Source: Sphaeroforma sirkka (lineage: Eukaryota; Opisthokonta; Ichthyosporea; Ichthyophonida). Taken from it: DNA of 64,000 nucleotides. Shown one piece after another: positions 1 to 10,032 of this stretch. Each line of letters opens with the position of its first letter. Positions within the stretch are counted from its first letter, which is position 1. The stretch covers positions 33,501-97,500 of the forward strand of contig LUCW03000378.1 of the NCBI GenBank assembly GCA_001586965.3. The letters run 5' to 3'. The notes under the pieces are model-generated. The model was given only the letters and a program-made list of their open reading frames with translations, was not told where the DNA came from and made no database searches. The position numbers were made by a program, and so were the translations under genes.

Positions 1-44
1 CTACTACTAAGCTCTAGTAAGAAAATACAAAATGTAAATATGAC

Positions 45-842
45 TTAAAACAAAACGAGTCTGGTATGTGTGTATGTAATGTTAAAAGCGAACCTAGCAA
101 TAATGGCATGCCAGCGGCTCACCAACTGTGAATCAGGGTTCATGTCTTTTAAATATGTTAAAGACTTTTGATCACAGGCGACAGTGAAGTAACTTCCATA
201 AAGGTAGTCTTTAAACTGTCTTAGCGCAGTAGCTATAGCAAGGAGCTCTTGTTTAACGGTAGGGTAATTCCGTTGACTCTTATCATAACTCTTGCTAAAG
301 AATTGTATGTAGCGTGGTTTACCATTTATCGTTTGGTATAGCACTACACCTACCGCTCGGTCTGAAGCGTCGGTTGCTACTAGGAATGGGACGCCATCCA
401 CAGGGTATTGCATGATGGGTGCGTCCATTCCTTTACTTTTGACTAGCTTGAATGCATCATCACATTCTTTAGTCCATAGCTTTCCCAAAGGTCCTTTGTG
501 CAGCCGTAGGTGACTGAACGGCTTTAAGTATTGAGAAAGATGAGGTACCGAATCTGAAAAGAAGGTCACAAACCCACACACAGAGCTCAAATCTCTTACA
601 GTAATCGGTGTTGATAAATCCAACAGAAATTGTTTCTTGCCAGGATCAATTTCTACCCGTGCTGTAGATACCTTGTAACCAAGTAAGTGTATAGTATATT
701 TAGCAAAAGAAAACTTGTCCTCGTTGATCTTAAGTTTGGCATGGTTTAGTCGCTTTAAGACTTCCTTAACAAGTTTAGCATGTTCATGTGCTGTCTTTGT
801 AAAGATAACTATATCATCTAAATATACTGATACGTTATCCAA
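45..842 (-). pseudogene. Reverse transcriptase palm/thumb plus RNase H of G1 (minus copy)
   Basis: The frame opens with the RT catalytic motif YLDDIVIF (minus strand near 820-840). It continues through the thumb (KINEDKFSF, HLLGYKVS) into a connection and RNase H domain. RNase H acidic positions are visible as VATDAS, QELLAIATAL and VACDQKSLTYL. The frame lacks its own start because the upstream part of RT is cut off by a TAA where the plus copy has GAA (FQQVMM-stop versus FQQVMMEL). The final dozen residues diverge from the other copy, marking truncation of the element. Family assignment rests on the YLDD box followed directly by a gypsy-type RNase H. Confidence 0.88.
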
Positions 843-1271
843 CAGGTCCGCAAATAGTTACATCATAACTTGTTGGATGAAAGAAGGTAACATGTGTAAG
901 CCTTCAGGTGCACCTTTAAACTGGTACTTCTTACCTTGTCAAGTAAAGGAAAAAAAGTATTTCCTATGCGGCTCATATATTTGTAATTGAAGGAATGCAA
1001 CTTATAAGTCTACCTTGGAAAAGATAGTCGCACCTTCCATTTTGCGTAGTATCTCGCTTATCTTAGGTAAGGGAAAACTATGTTGCGGAATTAGTTTGTT
1101 GATTGGCGACAGGTCTAGTAGTACTCTTGTTTTACTAAAAGTTCCATCAGATTTATATTGATCGACCGCTAAGAGAGTTAAGTTAATTGGGGTTGCGTCA
1201 TAATTGACTTCAATTAGACCCTGTTTTAACCAGTCTTCAATTGGGTTTTGACAACGTCTTTGTGTCTCCAA
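843..1271 (-). pseudogene. Reverse transcriptase fingers/palm of G1 (minus copy)
   Basis: The open part (1002-1271) reads IEDWLKQGLIEVNYDATP, then LLAVDQYKSDGTFSKTR, VLLDLSPINKLIPQHSFPLP and FSKVDL. This is the RT fingers region with the first catalytic aspartate (VDL). It stops at TAA (1002-1004), where active relatives continue with a residue before AFHQ. Sequence 843-1001 then continues as the homologue of LQIY..PHRK and GAPEGLHMLPSF, with additional breaks. The same TAA is present at the same codon in the plus-strand copy (27579-27581). Confidence 0.82.
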
Positions 1272-1639
1272 CTCACGTAGTTGTGTGAAGGAGACTTTAA
1301 CTTAGAGAAGTCGACGTTTGTTAAGTCAAGCTTAACGTACCCGTTAGAGAACTTAAACATACACCAGTCAGTTATCGCAATCTTTCTGTTTTGTATAATT
1401 AAGTCCATAATTATATCGGTAAAGTGCGGAATCATATCTTTTGCTTCACCTTCCGGAGGGTTAGGTATCTTTAACATGTTATCATCTGACTGATCTTTAT
1501 TTGTGTCTAGCCCATTAGGCAGATCAGTGAGAGTTATACCTAAACTGAGAAGATCAGTTATACCTATATTTAAATCGTATATCTGAGACATGTCAGTAGC
1601 GATTAGATGAGTCTTTACTTCTCTTCTATCTGACAACAT
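1226..1639 (-). pseudogene. Protease-to-RT linker of G1 (minus copy)
   Basis: This frame covers the segment between the retropepsin-like domain and RT. Landmarks are DMSQIYDLNIGITDLLSLG (typical of the end of a retroviral-type protease, where a catalogued mini-motif resembles ILG), then DDNMLKIPNPPEGEAKDMIPHF and WCMFKFSNGYVKLDLTNVDF. The corresponding plus-strand segment is 26952-27330. The frame overlaps the following RT frame by a frameshift near 1250, so the polyprotein is not continuous here. Confidence 0.7.
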
Positions 1640-1686
1640 TATGTGTACATAGTCAATGGCTTCTTCTCAAGTGCTAACCTTGCCAT

Positions 1687-1884
1687 TTAATTAGTTGTTT
1701 CGTTATGGATAGCCATATCTGTATCGTAGGCTACTCGGCGTGAGATAGCAGAGACTTCAGCCACCGGATCAAAAAGTGCTATAACTTTTTCTCCATCTAC
1801 ATAAATGGTTTGAAATATACTTTCATCTCCTTTGGTATAGATTTTATTGAACTTTTTCTCATAATCTTGCTCTAGTGCACACAT
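1687..1884 (-). pseudogene. Aspartic protease (retropepsin-like) of G1 (minus copy)
   Basis: The short frame contains YVDGEKVIALFDPVAEVSAIS, the position of the retropepsin D-T/S-G active-site loop. The threonine is replaced by proline and the glycine by valine, so catalysis is unlikely. The plus-strand copy has DPG at the same site. The frame begins 16 nt after the gag stop, in a different frame, consistent with a gag/pro boundary; it ends at a TAA after NETTN. Confidence 0.75.
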
Positions 1885-1900
1885 ATAGAACTGTCAGTGC

Positions 1901-2545
1901 TTAACTTGGGACGTCCGGCATGTCCTTGCAATCATCTTTGTGCCAACCGTTAGTACCCTTGCAAGTAGTACACTCATTCATATAGTGCCCAAAGTTTGGG
2001 TTGCCTGGTGCACACTTAACAGAGTCGTGTTTGCCATTCCACTTGCCATCACGTTTAGTGAGGTTGTAACCACACTTCTTGCAAGGTGCTCTCTCCTTTC
2101 TTTCACCCTTTGGTTCATTAGAAGTAGAGCCTTTACCACGTCCAGCAGTAGTGCGAGGTTTCTTAGTATTACGCGCAGTGCTATTCTCTGTCGCGGTACG
2201 ATTAGCGGGCTGGGTAAAGCTCGAGGTACTAAGTACTCTAGTAGATGAGTTGGTATGCTTTTGAAATATCATCGCAAAGACAGACCAAGGCATAGATCGC
2301 AAATCACCATAGGCGATAATATCATCATTGACCTTCTTAAATAGGCTAGCCCCTAGAGTCTCCATCATCTGACATAATAATAAATATTTACCAGTATAGG
2401 TACGACCTCCCATCCGAGTGTTCATATCTGTCATATGAGCTAGAGCACCTCGAATAGTAGTATCGTTCGCAAAGGTCTTGCGAGACTCTAGAAGTTCATG
2501 GTCACGTACATCTTCACAGAAGGCGGTAAGTATATTCTCACGCAA
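1901..2545 (-). pseudogene. Gag C-terminal half with cysteine/histidine-rich tail, G1 (minus copy)
   Basis: About 214 residues. A capsid-like segment (GGRTYTGKYLLLCQMMETLG) is followed by a basic Thr/Ser/Lys/Arg-rich linker. A terminal cluster follows: CKKCGYNLTKRDGKWNGKHD, KCAPG, FGHYMNECTTC and WHKDDC. The spacing differs from a classical CX2CX4HX4C zinc knuckle, but a zinc-binding nucleocapsid role is the natural inference. The frame ends PDVPS-stop; the plus copy has a stop close by, so this is probably the genuine gag terminus. Confidence 0.78.
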
Positions 2546-2598
2546 CTAGCGCCAGGGTAGGGCTTCCCAGTTGAGCTCATAGGCCTTCAAAATGGTTT

Positions 2599-3440
2599 TT
2601 ATTCCTCTGACTCACAGAAAGGAATAAAGGCATTCATCATCTGCTTATCTTTAAGGCTGGCAGACTCCTTAAGGTGGTCAAAAGCCTTCAGTGTCTCCAC
2701 TGTACTCTCATTAGTAGAGAAATCGACCTCAGCCTTCGCGTTACCTAGGTGCTTTATAAAGCTTGGTTCGAAGCGTTCACGAGGTTCACGCTCAGTGTTA
2801 CGGGCTGCTAGTGCCAAGATGGAGTCTATCTTATTGCTCTTGTTATCGATTAGATAGCGAATGTTATCCGCTTTCTTATCGTCAAGGTCAGAGTCATTCA
2901 ATAGACGGTCCTCAAGGACTCGCATACCAGAACGTAATAGCCTGAGTCGTTGTTGTCTGGTTATCACTTCCTCGTCTTCAGTGCTAGAGTGGGTACTCTC
3001 TAGTGAGGTACTGGTATAACGATTACCAAAGTCGTGATTACCAGGGTTAGATGGTAAATGAGGATCGATGTTATGAGGGTGGTAGGCCTCATCGATCTCC
3101 ATACGATCATAGCCTCTGACAGGGTTAGGTTTGTCGAGAGGGTGGTCGATTGTAGCTTCCAAGCTATAGAGATTAAATCTTGAAGTTTTACCCACTTCAC
3201 TAGCGGTAACTGGCTCAGTGGCAACCCTGTTGGCTGGTAAACCAGTTCGAACCCCGGCTCGGAATATTTTTTTTTCGGTAAAGGAAGAATATCGGCCACG
3301 TGGGATAAGATCTAAGGGTCAGTAACTGTGACAGCGGCTAGCTCCTTTAGAAACGCATCTTTGCGGTTCAAATGGCGTCGAGATTGAGAAGATCCAACCA
3401 CTCGTTGTCGAGTTATGGCGTCCCCAACATTTGCGTCTTC
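2599..3440 (-). pseudogene. Gag N-terminal half of G1 (minus copy)
   Basis: The longest open stretch is 2599-3195; homology to the plus copy extends through 3195-3299 and on to about 3440 with a TAG near 3313 and a frame change. Recognisable blocks are ILPLPKKK, SRFNLYSLEATIDHPLDKPN, PVRGYDRMEIDEAYHPHNID and LEDRLLNDSDLDDKKADNIR, all shared with 24400-25100 of this window. Charged and helical, it resembles the matrix/capsid part of a gag. No similarity to a host gene is seen. Confidence 0.75.
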
Positions 3441-3569
3441 CGCCCCAACATTCGGTGGCGAGGCATGCAATGAAATTTCATGAAATGGAACGCCGCCATC
3501 TTTGTTGGTAGGTGGATTGTGCTGACTTTCAGTAGTAATAAACCGTCATCGATCTCGAGACGATTCCTC

Positions 3570-3690
3570 TGTGGTCAGAATACAAGTACTTAGATTTATT
3601 TGAATATTTTAGGTTTATTTCAAGTTATATCTGATAAACTGGGTTTTAGGGTTTTGCTGGTTTTTCAGCACATGACTAATGACTCATAAT
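3570..3690 (+). repeat. Partial copy of LTR-A
   Basis: The stretch begins TGTGGTCAGAATACAAGTAC and matches about the first half of the LTR-A copies at 7938, 16360 and 27902, including the block GGGTTTTAGGGTTTTGCTGG. The match fades after the ACTCAT block near 3690, so the distal half with the CCTCCCTGAGGAGGG hairpin is missing. Confidence 0.75.
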
Positions 3691-3699
3691 AACGTAAGT

Positions 3700-5100
3700 C
3701 ATAATAACGTCACTAAAAAATATTGGTTGCTTCTTCGTGCATTAAGTGATCTCATTTAATGCTTCATTCGAGGTCGATGCTAATTAGCTTGTCCACTTGT
3801 GACCTAGATATATATGTTTTCCCTTCTGATGAATTTAGCTTTTAGAATGATATTCTTAACATATGCTACCTCTAGGGATGATGTTTAGGTTGTTCTATTG
3901 ATATCTGTACCAATGTATTCTATCTCTCGGGCTAATGCTTGTTGGTATACTGTTGCTGCTACTATTTTGTGGGATATGAACCTGCCTCCTAGTTTTTACG
4001 CCGTGGAGTATGGTGTATATATTCGTGTCACTCTCGTGTGTTGTGCCCTTATGTGTATATTTGTTTCAATGTGTCCGGTATGTTTGTATTATTCGTAGTG
4101 TTGTGCTCCGGTGTAGTGCACATCGATCTTCTCGGTTCCTATTGAATCTTGTGCTTGTATGATGAATGCCTAGCCCTCAATTGGATATGCACTTGTTTTG
4201 TTGTCTTTGAAATCTGAGGGCTACTTGATTTCCAGCATTTCTGTTGTATCTTTTATGAATGTGATCTCTCAAATCTTGTTCAACCTGTGTATCTGATCGT
4301 CGTTTTGAGTACTAATTGTGCTCGATCGGTTGATAGTGTGTGCTTGTGTGTTGTTTCAAGACTCTTATACTTTAGATCGTACTATACTTTTGTGTGCAGC
4401 ATCGGTTCTTTGTATCTTGTTGTGTTTATTCATGCGTTCTCTTAAATCTCTTTTCACATGCGTATATCCCTTCTTCCCTTTCTTGATCTTCTTTTTTCTC
4501 ACACTCCTAGTTGTACCTTTGTGTGTAACCATGGTTTGTAGTCTATTTTTCGTTTATTTGTGTGTTCTACCAAGACTTATTTTCACATCTGTACACCACT
4601 TCCTTCCTTTCTTGATCATTGATTGTGTACCAATTGTACTTGATCAGGTCGCTGGTGTGTGGTTGTGTTTTATTTTCAGCCTCATGTGATGTTATGTCTC
4701 GTCTATAGCCCTATTTTGTTCAAGCAAGTCTTTGATGGTGTGATTTCAACCTTATATTCTCGATTTCACAAATACTACGTGTCCTGTCTGTTTAATTGCG
4801 TCCTCTAGTCTCACTTCTTAGTCTTTTGGTGCGTATGCTAAGCCTTTTGTTTAGTCACCAATGTTTGGATCAGGTATGGTTAGCCTTTATAACGCTGTGC
4901 CCAATATTTATGTTATGTTTGTGCGAGTACTAGTGTTCAGCTTTAGATGTGTGTACTGATGATCTGATTTCCAGGAGTGTTCTTGATCTTGTATGATCTC
5001 ATGTTCGAGCACACACGTAATATTCGTTCATATATGTGATCACTTGTCGCTCGTTTGTCTTGTTTGTGCGTGTACTATTGATTTGATTTAGACGTGTTTA
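3700..5100. other. No gene seen; T/G-rich non-coding sequence
   Basis: The open frames here are Cys/Val/Leu/Phe-rich translations of T/G-rich DNA and have no recognisable domain. A sequence of the form TGATCTGATTT...GTTGATC(C/T)TGTATGATCTC occurs near 4957-5005 and again near 5146-5190, a short direct repeat that overlaps the end of the neighbouring integrase fragment. The stretch may be the decayed 3' LTR or flank of that element. Confidence 0.5.
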
Positions 5101-6025
5101 CTAGTGATCTGATTTCATAACCCCTAAGTATGTGTACGTATGAGTGATCTGATTTTCACTAGTGTTGTTGATCCTGTATGATCTCGTGTTCGGATACACA
5201 CTTGGTCTGGATGTGCGCAGATTGTGTCCCATCTGTACGAATGGAAGTCGTGAACACCAGTTACCTGGATTCTGCTCACCGAATTTCCGTAGCAGTGGCA
5301 TGAGATCTCTGTGTGATCTTTCGTTTGCACCTAAAACTTTAGGTTGATACGGTCGAGAGACTAGGTGTTGCATTGGCGCTTGTTCAACAACTTTCGAAAG
5401 TATGTTGTTAGCATATTTAGTGCCTTGGTCAGTCTGTATGATTTGTGGGAATCCATGCTCACACATGATTGGTACCAGCGTGCGTGCTATCGTAACCACT
5501 GATTTGTCCATCATTGGACGTAAAATGACGTACGATGAGTGTACCCCAAGTCATACTTACAAGTATGTGTGTCCTCTGTTGGAATTCAATAGTGAACCTA
5601 TGGTGTCCACTTGGACCCTGTCGCCTGGAAATGCGGCTGTGATTGATTGTAAGGGGTGAAATCCCTTTTTGTGTATCTTACTTTTGAGACATGGTATGCA
5701 TCCGTCAATGAACTTGTGTGATATCAGGTCAATCGTATTCATCTGCTTGCAACTTGTGTACCGTTTCATCAGGGGTGTAGTGTCTCAAGTTGTGATATTG
5801 CTCGATGATGTTGACATGTGTCTCATACTCTGTTGCCAGTGGTGCATCTCCAGAATGAACTGGTTCTGATGCTGCAGCGTGTATAGCAGGTTGTTCCCGC
5901 GTTGAGTCAAAGTATGGAGACTTTATTCCTATCTTAGCGACTAATGTGACACCCCATGGGGTCTTGCCACAAACCTTCTTGCCTTCTTTGAAGAAAGTAT
6001 TGTTTGTGTTTTCAAGTAAAGACAA
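5101..6025 (-). pseudogene. Retrotransposon integrase (DDE core with HHCC) fragment
   Basis: Three overlapping minus-strand frames form one integrase. The N-terminal frame (5729-6025) carries the two histidines in YHNLRHYTPDETVHKLQ. The middle frame (5557-5769) has CIPCLKSK, the two cysteines of the HHCC zinc domain, then the first catalytic Asp in VQVDTIG. The distal frame (5101-5514) has the second Asp in QTDQGTKYAN and the catalytic Glu in GANERSHRDLMPLL. Frameshifts separate them. Sequence differs from the integrase at 30143-30751, so this is another lineage. Confidence 0.85.
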
Positions 6026-6160
6026 GAACTATGGAAACCACGTTGGATTGGGGTAGTATGGTACACATATCGTGATGCTGGTTGCCTCTTCAATGACTTT
6101 GTCAAAGACATCAAGTATGAGCTCCCATGGTGGGTTTACCTGTAGCGCATTTTGTTTTTT
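6026..6160 (-). pseudogene. Dam-like NPPW module upstream of the integrase
   Basis: In the frame immediately before the integrase, the minus strand reads VNPPWELILDVFDKVIEEA then ICVPYYPNPTWFP. The NPPW signature followed by a hydrophobic helix, strand and P..W is the same layout as ANPPWHVIAQLLNYV... in the plus-strand G1 copy (29440-29560). NPPW-type motifs are the catalytic loop of N6-adenine methyltransferases, and similar modules are known from DIRS retrotransposons. A function here is inference. Confidence 0.6.
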
Positions 6161-6409
6161 GGTGTAGTATTCATATGTGTGTTTATGACTTAACTTTGGT
6201 CGAATTTAATGTGAGCATGCGTGCTTCTTCCCTGAATCTCAATGCTTGTTGCACTGTTTATGCTAGTTGTCGTGTGTTCCTTTTTGGATATCTTGTCTGT
6301 CTTATTGATACTTCTAGAAACCTTGGTATATACTATCGAGGTCTTAATAGTGACTTGTATTCTACTATTCAGGTGGTGTTTGAGATCTCATCCTTTTGCT
6401 TACCCCTTT

Positions 6410-6660
6410 TATGTGATTGTTTGGATCCCTCTCCTATCTGATTGATTGTTGGAGTTTGTTTGGTATCCTTTCTGCAGAACATTCTAAAGTGGTATATATA
6501 GGATGTGTACCATACGTATTATGTCTATATATAGGATGTGTACCATACGTATTTATGGCTTTAAGATCGTATCCTGTTAAATATAACCCGTTGTGTGATT
6601 CTTTGGTTCCCGCTCTTATCTGGTTGATAGTCTGAGTTTGTTAGTATCCTTTTTGTAGAA
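6410..6660 (+). repeat. Short direct repeats in non-coding sequence
   Basis: A unit around TATATAGGATGTGTACCATACGTATT occurs twice with a 32-bp period (about 6494-6553). The surrounding sequence (TCCTATCTG..TTGATTGT..GAGTTTGTT..GTATCCTTT near 6430-6475) is repeated at about 6615-6655, so a roughly 180-bp segment has been duplicated around the smaller repeat. No coding content. Confidence 0.6.
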
Positions 6661-7555
6661 GTGTACTCGACTTATTTGTGTCCTTAATTGGCTGTAAATA
6701 TTGTTTGGACCTTTACTATCCTATATTGTATGAACATATACATGCTTGTATGAATGTGCTTAAGCTGATGCACAGTTTGATTTTCTGCCGACAAATCTGG
6801 CTGCCTTGTGATGTGTGCACCTTACAATAACGTCGTGTTAGTTATTCATATGTGTATTAATTCGTAGACTCATAACTCTAGCTAGTTGTAGAAATTATGT
6901 CACCTATGTTCTTTTATCACTAGTCTACCTCGCTTTGTTGTGTAGGGTCCCTGATCTCAGTGGGTTTTCTTGTTTGAAAATCCTCAACATTGATTAATTA
7001 ATCAATGTAACATTTCTAATTTTTCTACACGCGGATATTCTCTTTGTGATCATAACAACACTTGTACAGCCTTGACACGTGTCCAGCTTACTTCTGGACA
7101 CGATATTGATACCTTGGTTGTTGTCATGAGGCCACGTTATTTGAGAAGCTTTTCTTCTTTTTGCTCCTCTTCGTTTTTCTTTCTCCGGCAGTCCTGGATA
7201 GTGAATCCACCTTCTTTTGTTGGCCCTACTGGGAACTTAGCTTCCTCATGTTTGTACTAAAGCTTCTTTCACTTTGGTGATACTTCCTCGTGGTCTTTAA
7301 AACTGTGATGAATTATGATTTATTAATTACGATAACTTCTTTAACTTATAGTGATTCGACTTATTTAAGGATATTGTAAAAAATGTAGAGTTTGGAGAGT
7401 AGCTGAAAGGTACGGGACAAAAGGATACAATGGACCTCTTCTCACTTAGTCTGAGAGAACCGAACGGAGTCTTTATTTGTATTTTCACTAGACTCAGGAT
7501 TTACCTGTGTGTTTCTCTCTCACGCGGAGTCCCGGTATAGCTTTCCGGTTCTACC
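6661..7555. other. No gene seen
   Basis: A+T-rich, with only short frames that lack recognisable domains. It lies between the integrase fragment and the truncated end of element G2. Nothing further can be supported. Confidence 0.5.
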
Positions 7556-7558
7556 GCT

Positions 7559-7649
7559 AATATTTCTGATGACTCTAATATCAGAAATATTCCAATACCA
7601 ATTCCAAAACTCAGTATTTGATTATTCTGGGATTTGGAATTTGGATTGG
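7559..7649. repeat. Two adjacent inverted repeats (hairpin-forming)
   Basis: AATATTTCTGAT at 7559-7570 is perfectly complemented by ATCAGAAATATT at 7580-7591 with a 9-base loop. Directly after it, CCAATACCAATTCCAAA (7592-7608) is nearly complementary to TTTGGAATTTGGATTGG (7633-7649). The pair sits just beyond the truncated end of element G2 and could be a remnant of a foldback or terminal inverted repeat. Confidence 0.55.
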
Positions 7650-7741
7650 CTTTTTGATAATCTGGTCCCTAGATGCTACATACAGCCTCGTGTCTCCAGG
7701 ATACATATTTCTTAGAGGGACACTTCAGCTGGGTAAAATCT

Positions 7742-8340
7742 ACCTTGGTTAAGTCAAGGCTGTGGTATCTGTCGTTAAAACGGAACTTAGCCTAGTCAGT
7801 AATCTTACTCTTCTTATTTATTCAAATAATATCCATAATCTTATTTACAAAGTCAGGTAACAATGCCTTGACTGTGTCAGACGGTGGTGTATATGGTTTT
7901 ATACAATTATCGTCTGTTTGATCGTTTAATGAATCGATGTGGTCAGAATACAAGTACTTATATTTATTTGATTATTTTAGGTTTATTACAAGTTTTACAC
8001 TTTATCAGAATAATCTGATAAACTGGGTTTTAGGGTTTTGCTGGTTTTACAACACATGACTGATGACTCATTTAAGTGTCAGTCATTTTAGGATTACTGT
8101 TTACAATTACTAATAAATGAACAACGTCCCCCTCCCTGAGGAGGGAGAACGTTGAGATATAGTTACTCGACGTGTACTTACTACATCGATATTGTTCGGT
8201 AGCCCAGTTACAGTTATACCTAATGTGAACAGATCGCTCATTCCGACTATAACGTCGTATTTCTGTGACATCTTAAGTACCACAGCTTGAGTGGTGATAT
8301 TTCTATTATCGACCAAGGAGATTTCATTATCGATGGCCAT
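7742..8340 (-). pseudogene. Protease C-terminus and protease-RT linker of G2, split by a solo LTR
   Basis: The minus frame at 8110-8340 reads KMSQKYDVIVGMSDLFTLGI and TVTGLPNNIDV, clearly parallel to SQIYDLNIGITDLLSLGITL of G1. The frame then enters the inserted LTR. On the far side (7742-7937) the linker resumes with NDQTDDN, IKPYTPPSDT and LLPDFVNKIMDII, parallel to DDNMLKIPNPP..IPHFTDIIMDLI of G1. Excising the LTR and one TCGA copy joins the two halves, so the insertion is later than the element. Confidence 0.75.
7938..8185 (+). mobile_element. Solo LTR-A (248 bp) with TCGA target duplication
   Basis: Starts TGTGGTCAGAATAC and ends GTACTTACTACA. Flanked by TCGA at 7934-7937 and 8186-8189. 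It contains TTTATCAGAATAATCTGATAAAC, an inverted repeat, the GGGTTTTAGGGTTTTGC block, and a CCCTCCCTGAGGAGGGAG hairpin. TG...CA ends, a 4-bp duplication and lack of internal coding are diagnostic of a solo LTR. Confidence 0.9.
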
Positions 8341-8462
8341 GGTTCACACTTAGAAGTATCCTTTCATCCCGTTCGATACCTTTCATCAATGCAAAGCGAT
8401 CGGATATACATGAGATTTCTGAACAAGAATCAATCATTGCAAGGGCTTTATTTCCGTTGCAA

Positions 8463-9036
8463 TATACAGTGATTATTACACGTTCATATAAAGAGTCGAT
8501 GTATTGTCTTTGTATCGATTGTACCCAGTAGTACCTTCACTCCAATTTAATGTCGGGCTCCTTGTTGCAAGACTTAGTGTGATAGCCATTGGTTTCTCGC
8601 ACTTATCGCACTTCGCGAGATACTGCGTGCAAATAGGTGCGTGAATTCCGTTCTATTAATCTACAAGGGTCAATTGGCACATATTATATCCGCACTTGTC
8701 ATCCGCACATTTCTTGATCTGCTTGTACGCAGGGTCCTTAGGCGCGGCACGCACCTTCTTATTAGGGCGTGTATTCTGAGTAGTCTCACGAGGGCGTATC
8801 TGAGTGGGTCTCTCGTTTGAGGTCTGCCGAGATACGTACCCTTGGTCAATCTGCCGAGAGGTCACTCGTCCGGGAGGGTTTACGGTGAATACAGTCTGAT
8901 AGAACTGATCCCAATTTAGCTGAGTCAAGTAAAACTTTGACTCGTGTCCCAGATCACGAGATTCGTTTGCATACTTGCGACGAACCTCAGTGTACAAACT
9001 CTCCCGCTCATTGTTTCCGATGTTCTTACAGGACAC
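8463..9036 (-). pseudogene. Gag nucleocapsid region of G2
   Basis: The frame at 8656-9036 ends in a basic segment (NTRPNKKVRAAPKDPAYKQ) and a cysteine cluster, CADDKCGYNMCQ. Beyond its stop the next frame continues with CTQYLAKCDKCEKP and then NWSEGTTG, giving more cysteines. This is the expected nucleic-acid-binding tail of gag, with a CGYN motif like that in G1 (CKKCGYN). No start codon is proposed since it is an internal part of a broken polyprotein. Confidence 0.6.
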
Positions 9037-9165
9037 CTTTATATCAGGGCGTTTAAGTCCGCGTCGAGCTTCAATATATAGCTATATGTGGGCGTGTTTG
9101 GTGCTGGTTCGGCTAAGATTGAACTTAGTCTCGGCTACGCATGTCTTTGCTTAATAAAATCGTTA

Positions 9166-9794
9166 CTAGCCAACAACCCGCCGGCCATCACGGCAGTGGC
9201 CTAATTCATCTTGATGCCTTTGAAGGATGAAGGAGCTTGATCCTTTAGAATCAAACGACTGCATTAGCGCAGATATTGATTGATGCAGAGTGATATCATT
9301 CGTCTCCAACATCACTGTAAATGCATTCAGCGTGCGGGTCAAAGTATCGAGATCATGGCTATTGATCAACTCAGGCTTTAATTGCTGGCGTTCCAGTTCG
9401 ACTTAAGTCGTCGGATCATACCTTTATACTTTTGGTTGTCTTGGTGGTCTTGGCCACGTTGAGCCTGCAGTAGTTGGTCAATACGTTTTTGTTTAACGGC
9501 GATCAAACTAGCATAGTATACTATGTATTCAGCGTCATGGCGATCGTGTGCGATCTCCATCTGAATTGTGCAGTCGTCGACTGTCTTATTAAGCTCGATC
9601 ACCTCATCAGATTGCAATTTTTTTGCGGGTTGATGGAGGGCAGTACGATCTGCTCGATTAAACTCGATATCGATAATGTGTTTGCGGGTAGCTTTAGTTC
9701 TCCGTCTATTTGCTCCGAAATTCATTGTGGATGGTCTGCGTTGCTCATTAATGGAGACCTCAGACGGTATCATGATCTGAGGTGCACCACGCAT
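9166..9794 (-). pseudogene. Gag central region of G2
   Basis: Two consecutive minus frames, 9378-9794 and 9166-9369, meet at a frame break near 9375. The first has a basic patch (NRRRTKATRKHI) followed by long predicted helix (VDDCTIQMEIAHDRHDAEY, VKQKRIDQLLQAQRG). The second has LDTLTRTLNAFTVMLE and ISALMQSFDSKG. Helical, charged and without enzyme motifs, consistent with matrix/capsid. Identification is by position between the initiating and nucleocapsid parts. Confidence 0.5.
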
Positions 9795-10032
9795 AGGGAT
9801 TATCTGTCCCGTGGACTTTGATTTCCGGCGTGGGGCATCTCCCCAGTTCGGAATTTCCGTTGGAGTATTCTTCCCTGTGTCGTGGTCTATAATTCCCTCG
9901 AGTACAGGAGACGCATGTCCTGGAGATGATTCGGGCGTATAACCCGCCTGTTCCTCTGGAGGTAAATCCCCGTAAGCTAATTGCCAGATTGGTTGTTCCG
10001 GTTCGCCGGCTACGGGGTTTGCGCTTAAATTT

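Larger units (their letters stand above)
62..3440 (-). mobile_element. Ty3/gypsy-type element G1, truncated minus-strand copy
   Basis: Reading down the minus strand the order is gag capsid, zinc-binding gag tail, protease, protease-RT linker, reverse transcriptase and RNase H, which is the Ty3/gypsy order up to RNase H. Each block has a close counterpart in the plus-strand copy at 23228-31105. Homology stops inside the region following RNase H, around position 62, so the Dam-like module, integrase and 3' LTR are missing. No 5' LTR is recognisable upstream of gag; a partial LTR-A lies just beyond. Stops and frameshifts break every long frame, so this copy is dead. Limits are estimated from homology to the other copy. 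Confidence 0.85.

Noticed and set aside
3898-4689. Cys/Leu-rich frames that look like membrane proteins
   Set aside because: They stem from T/G-rich non-coding sequence, lack domain motifs and have no coding context.
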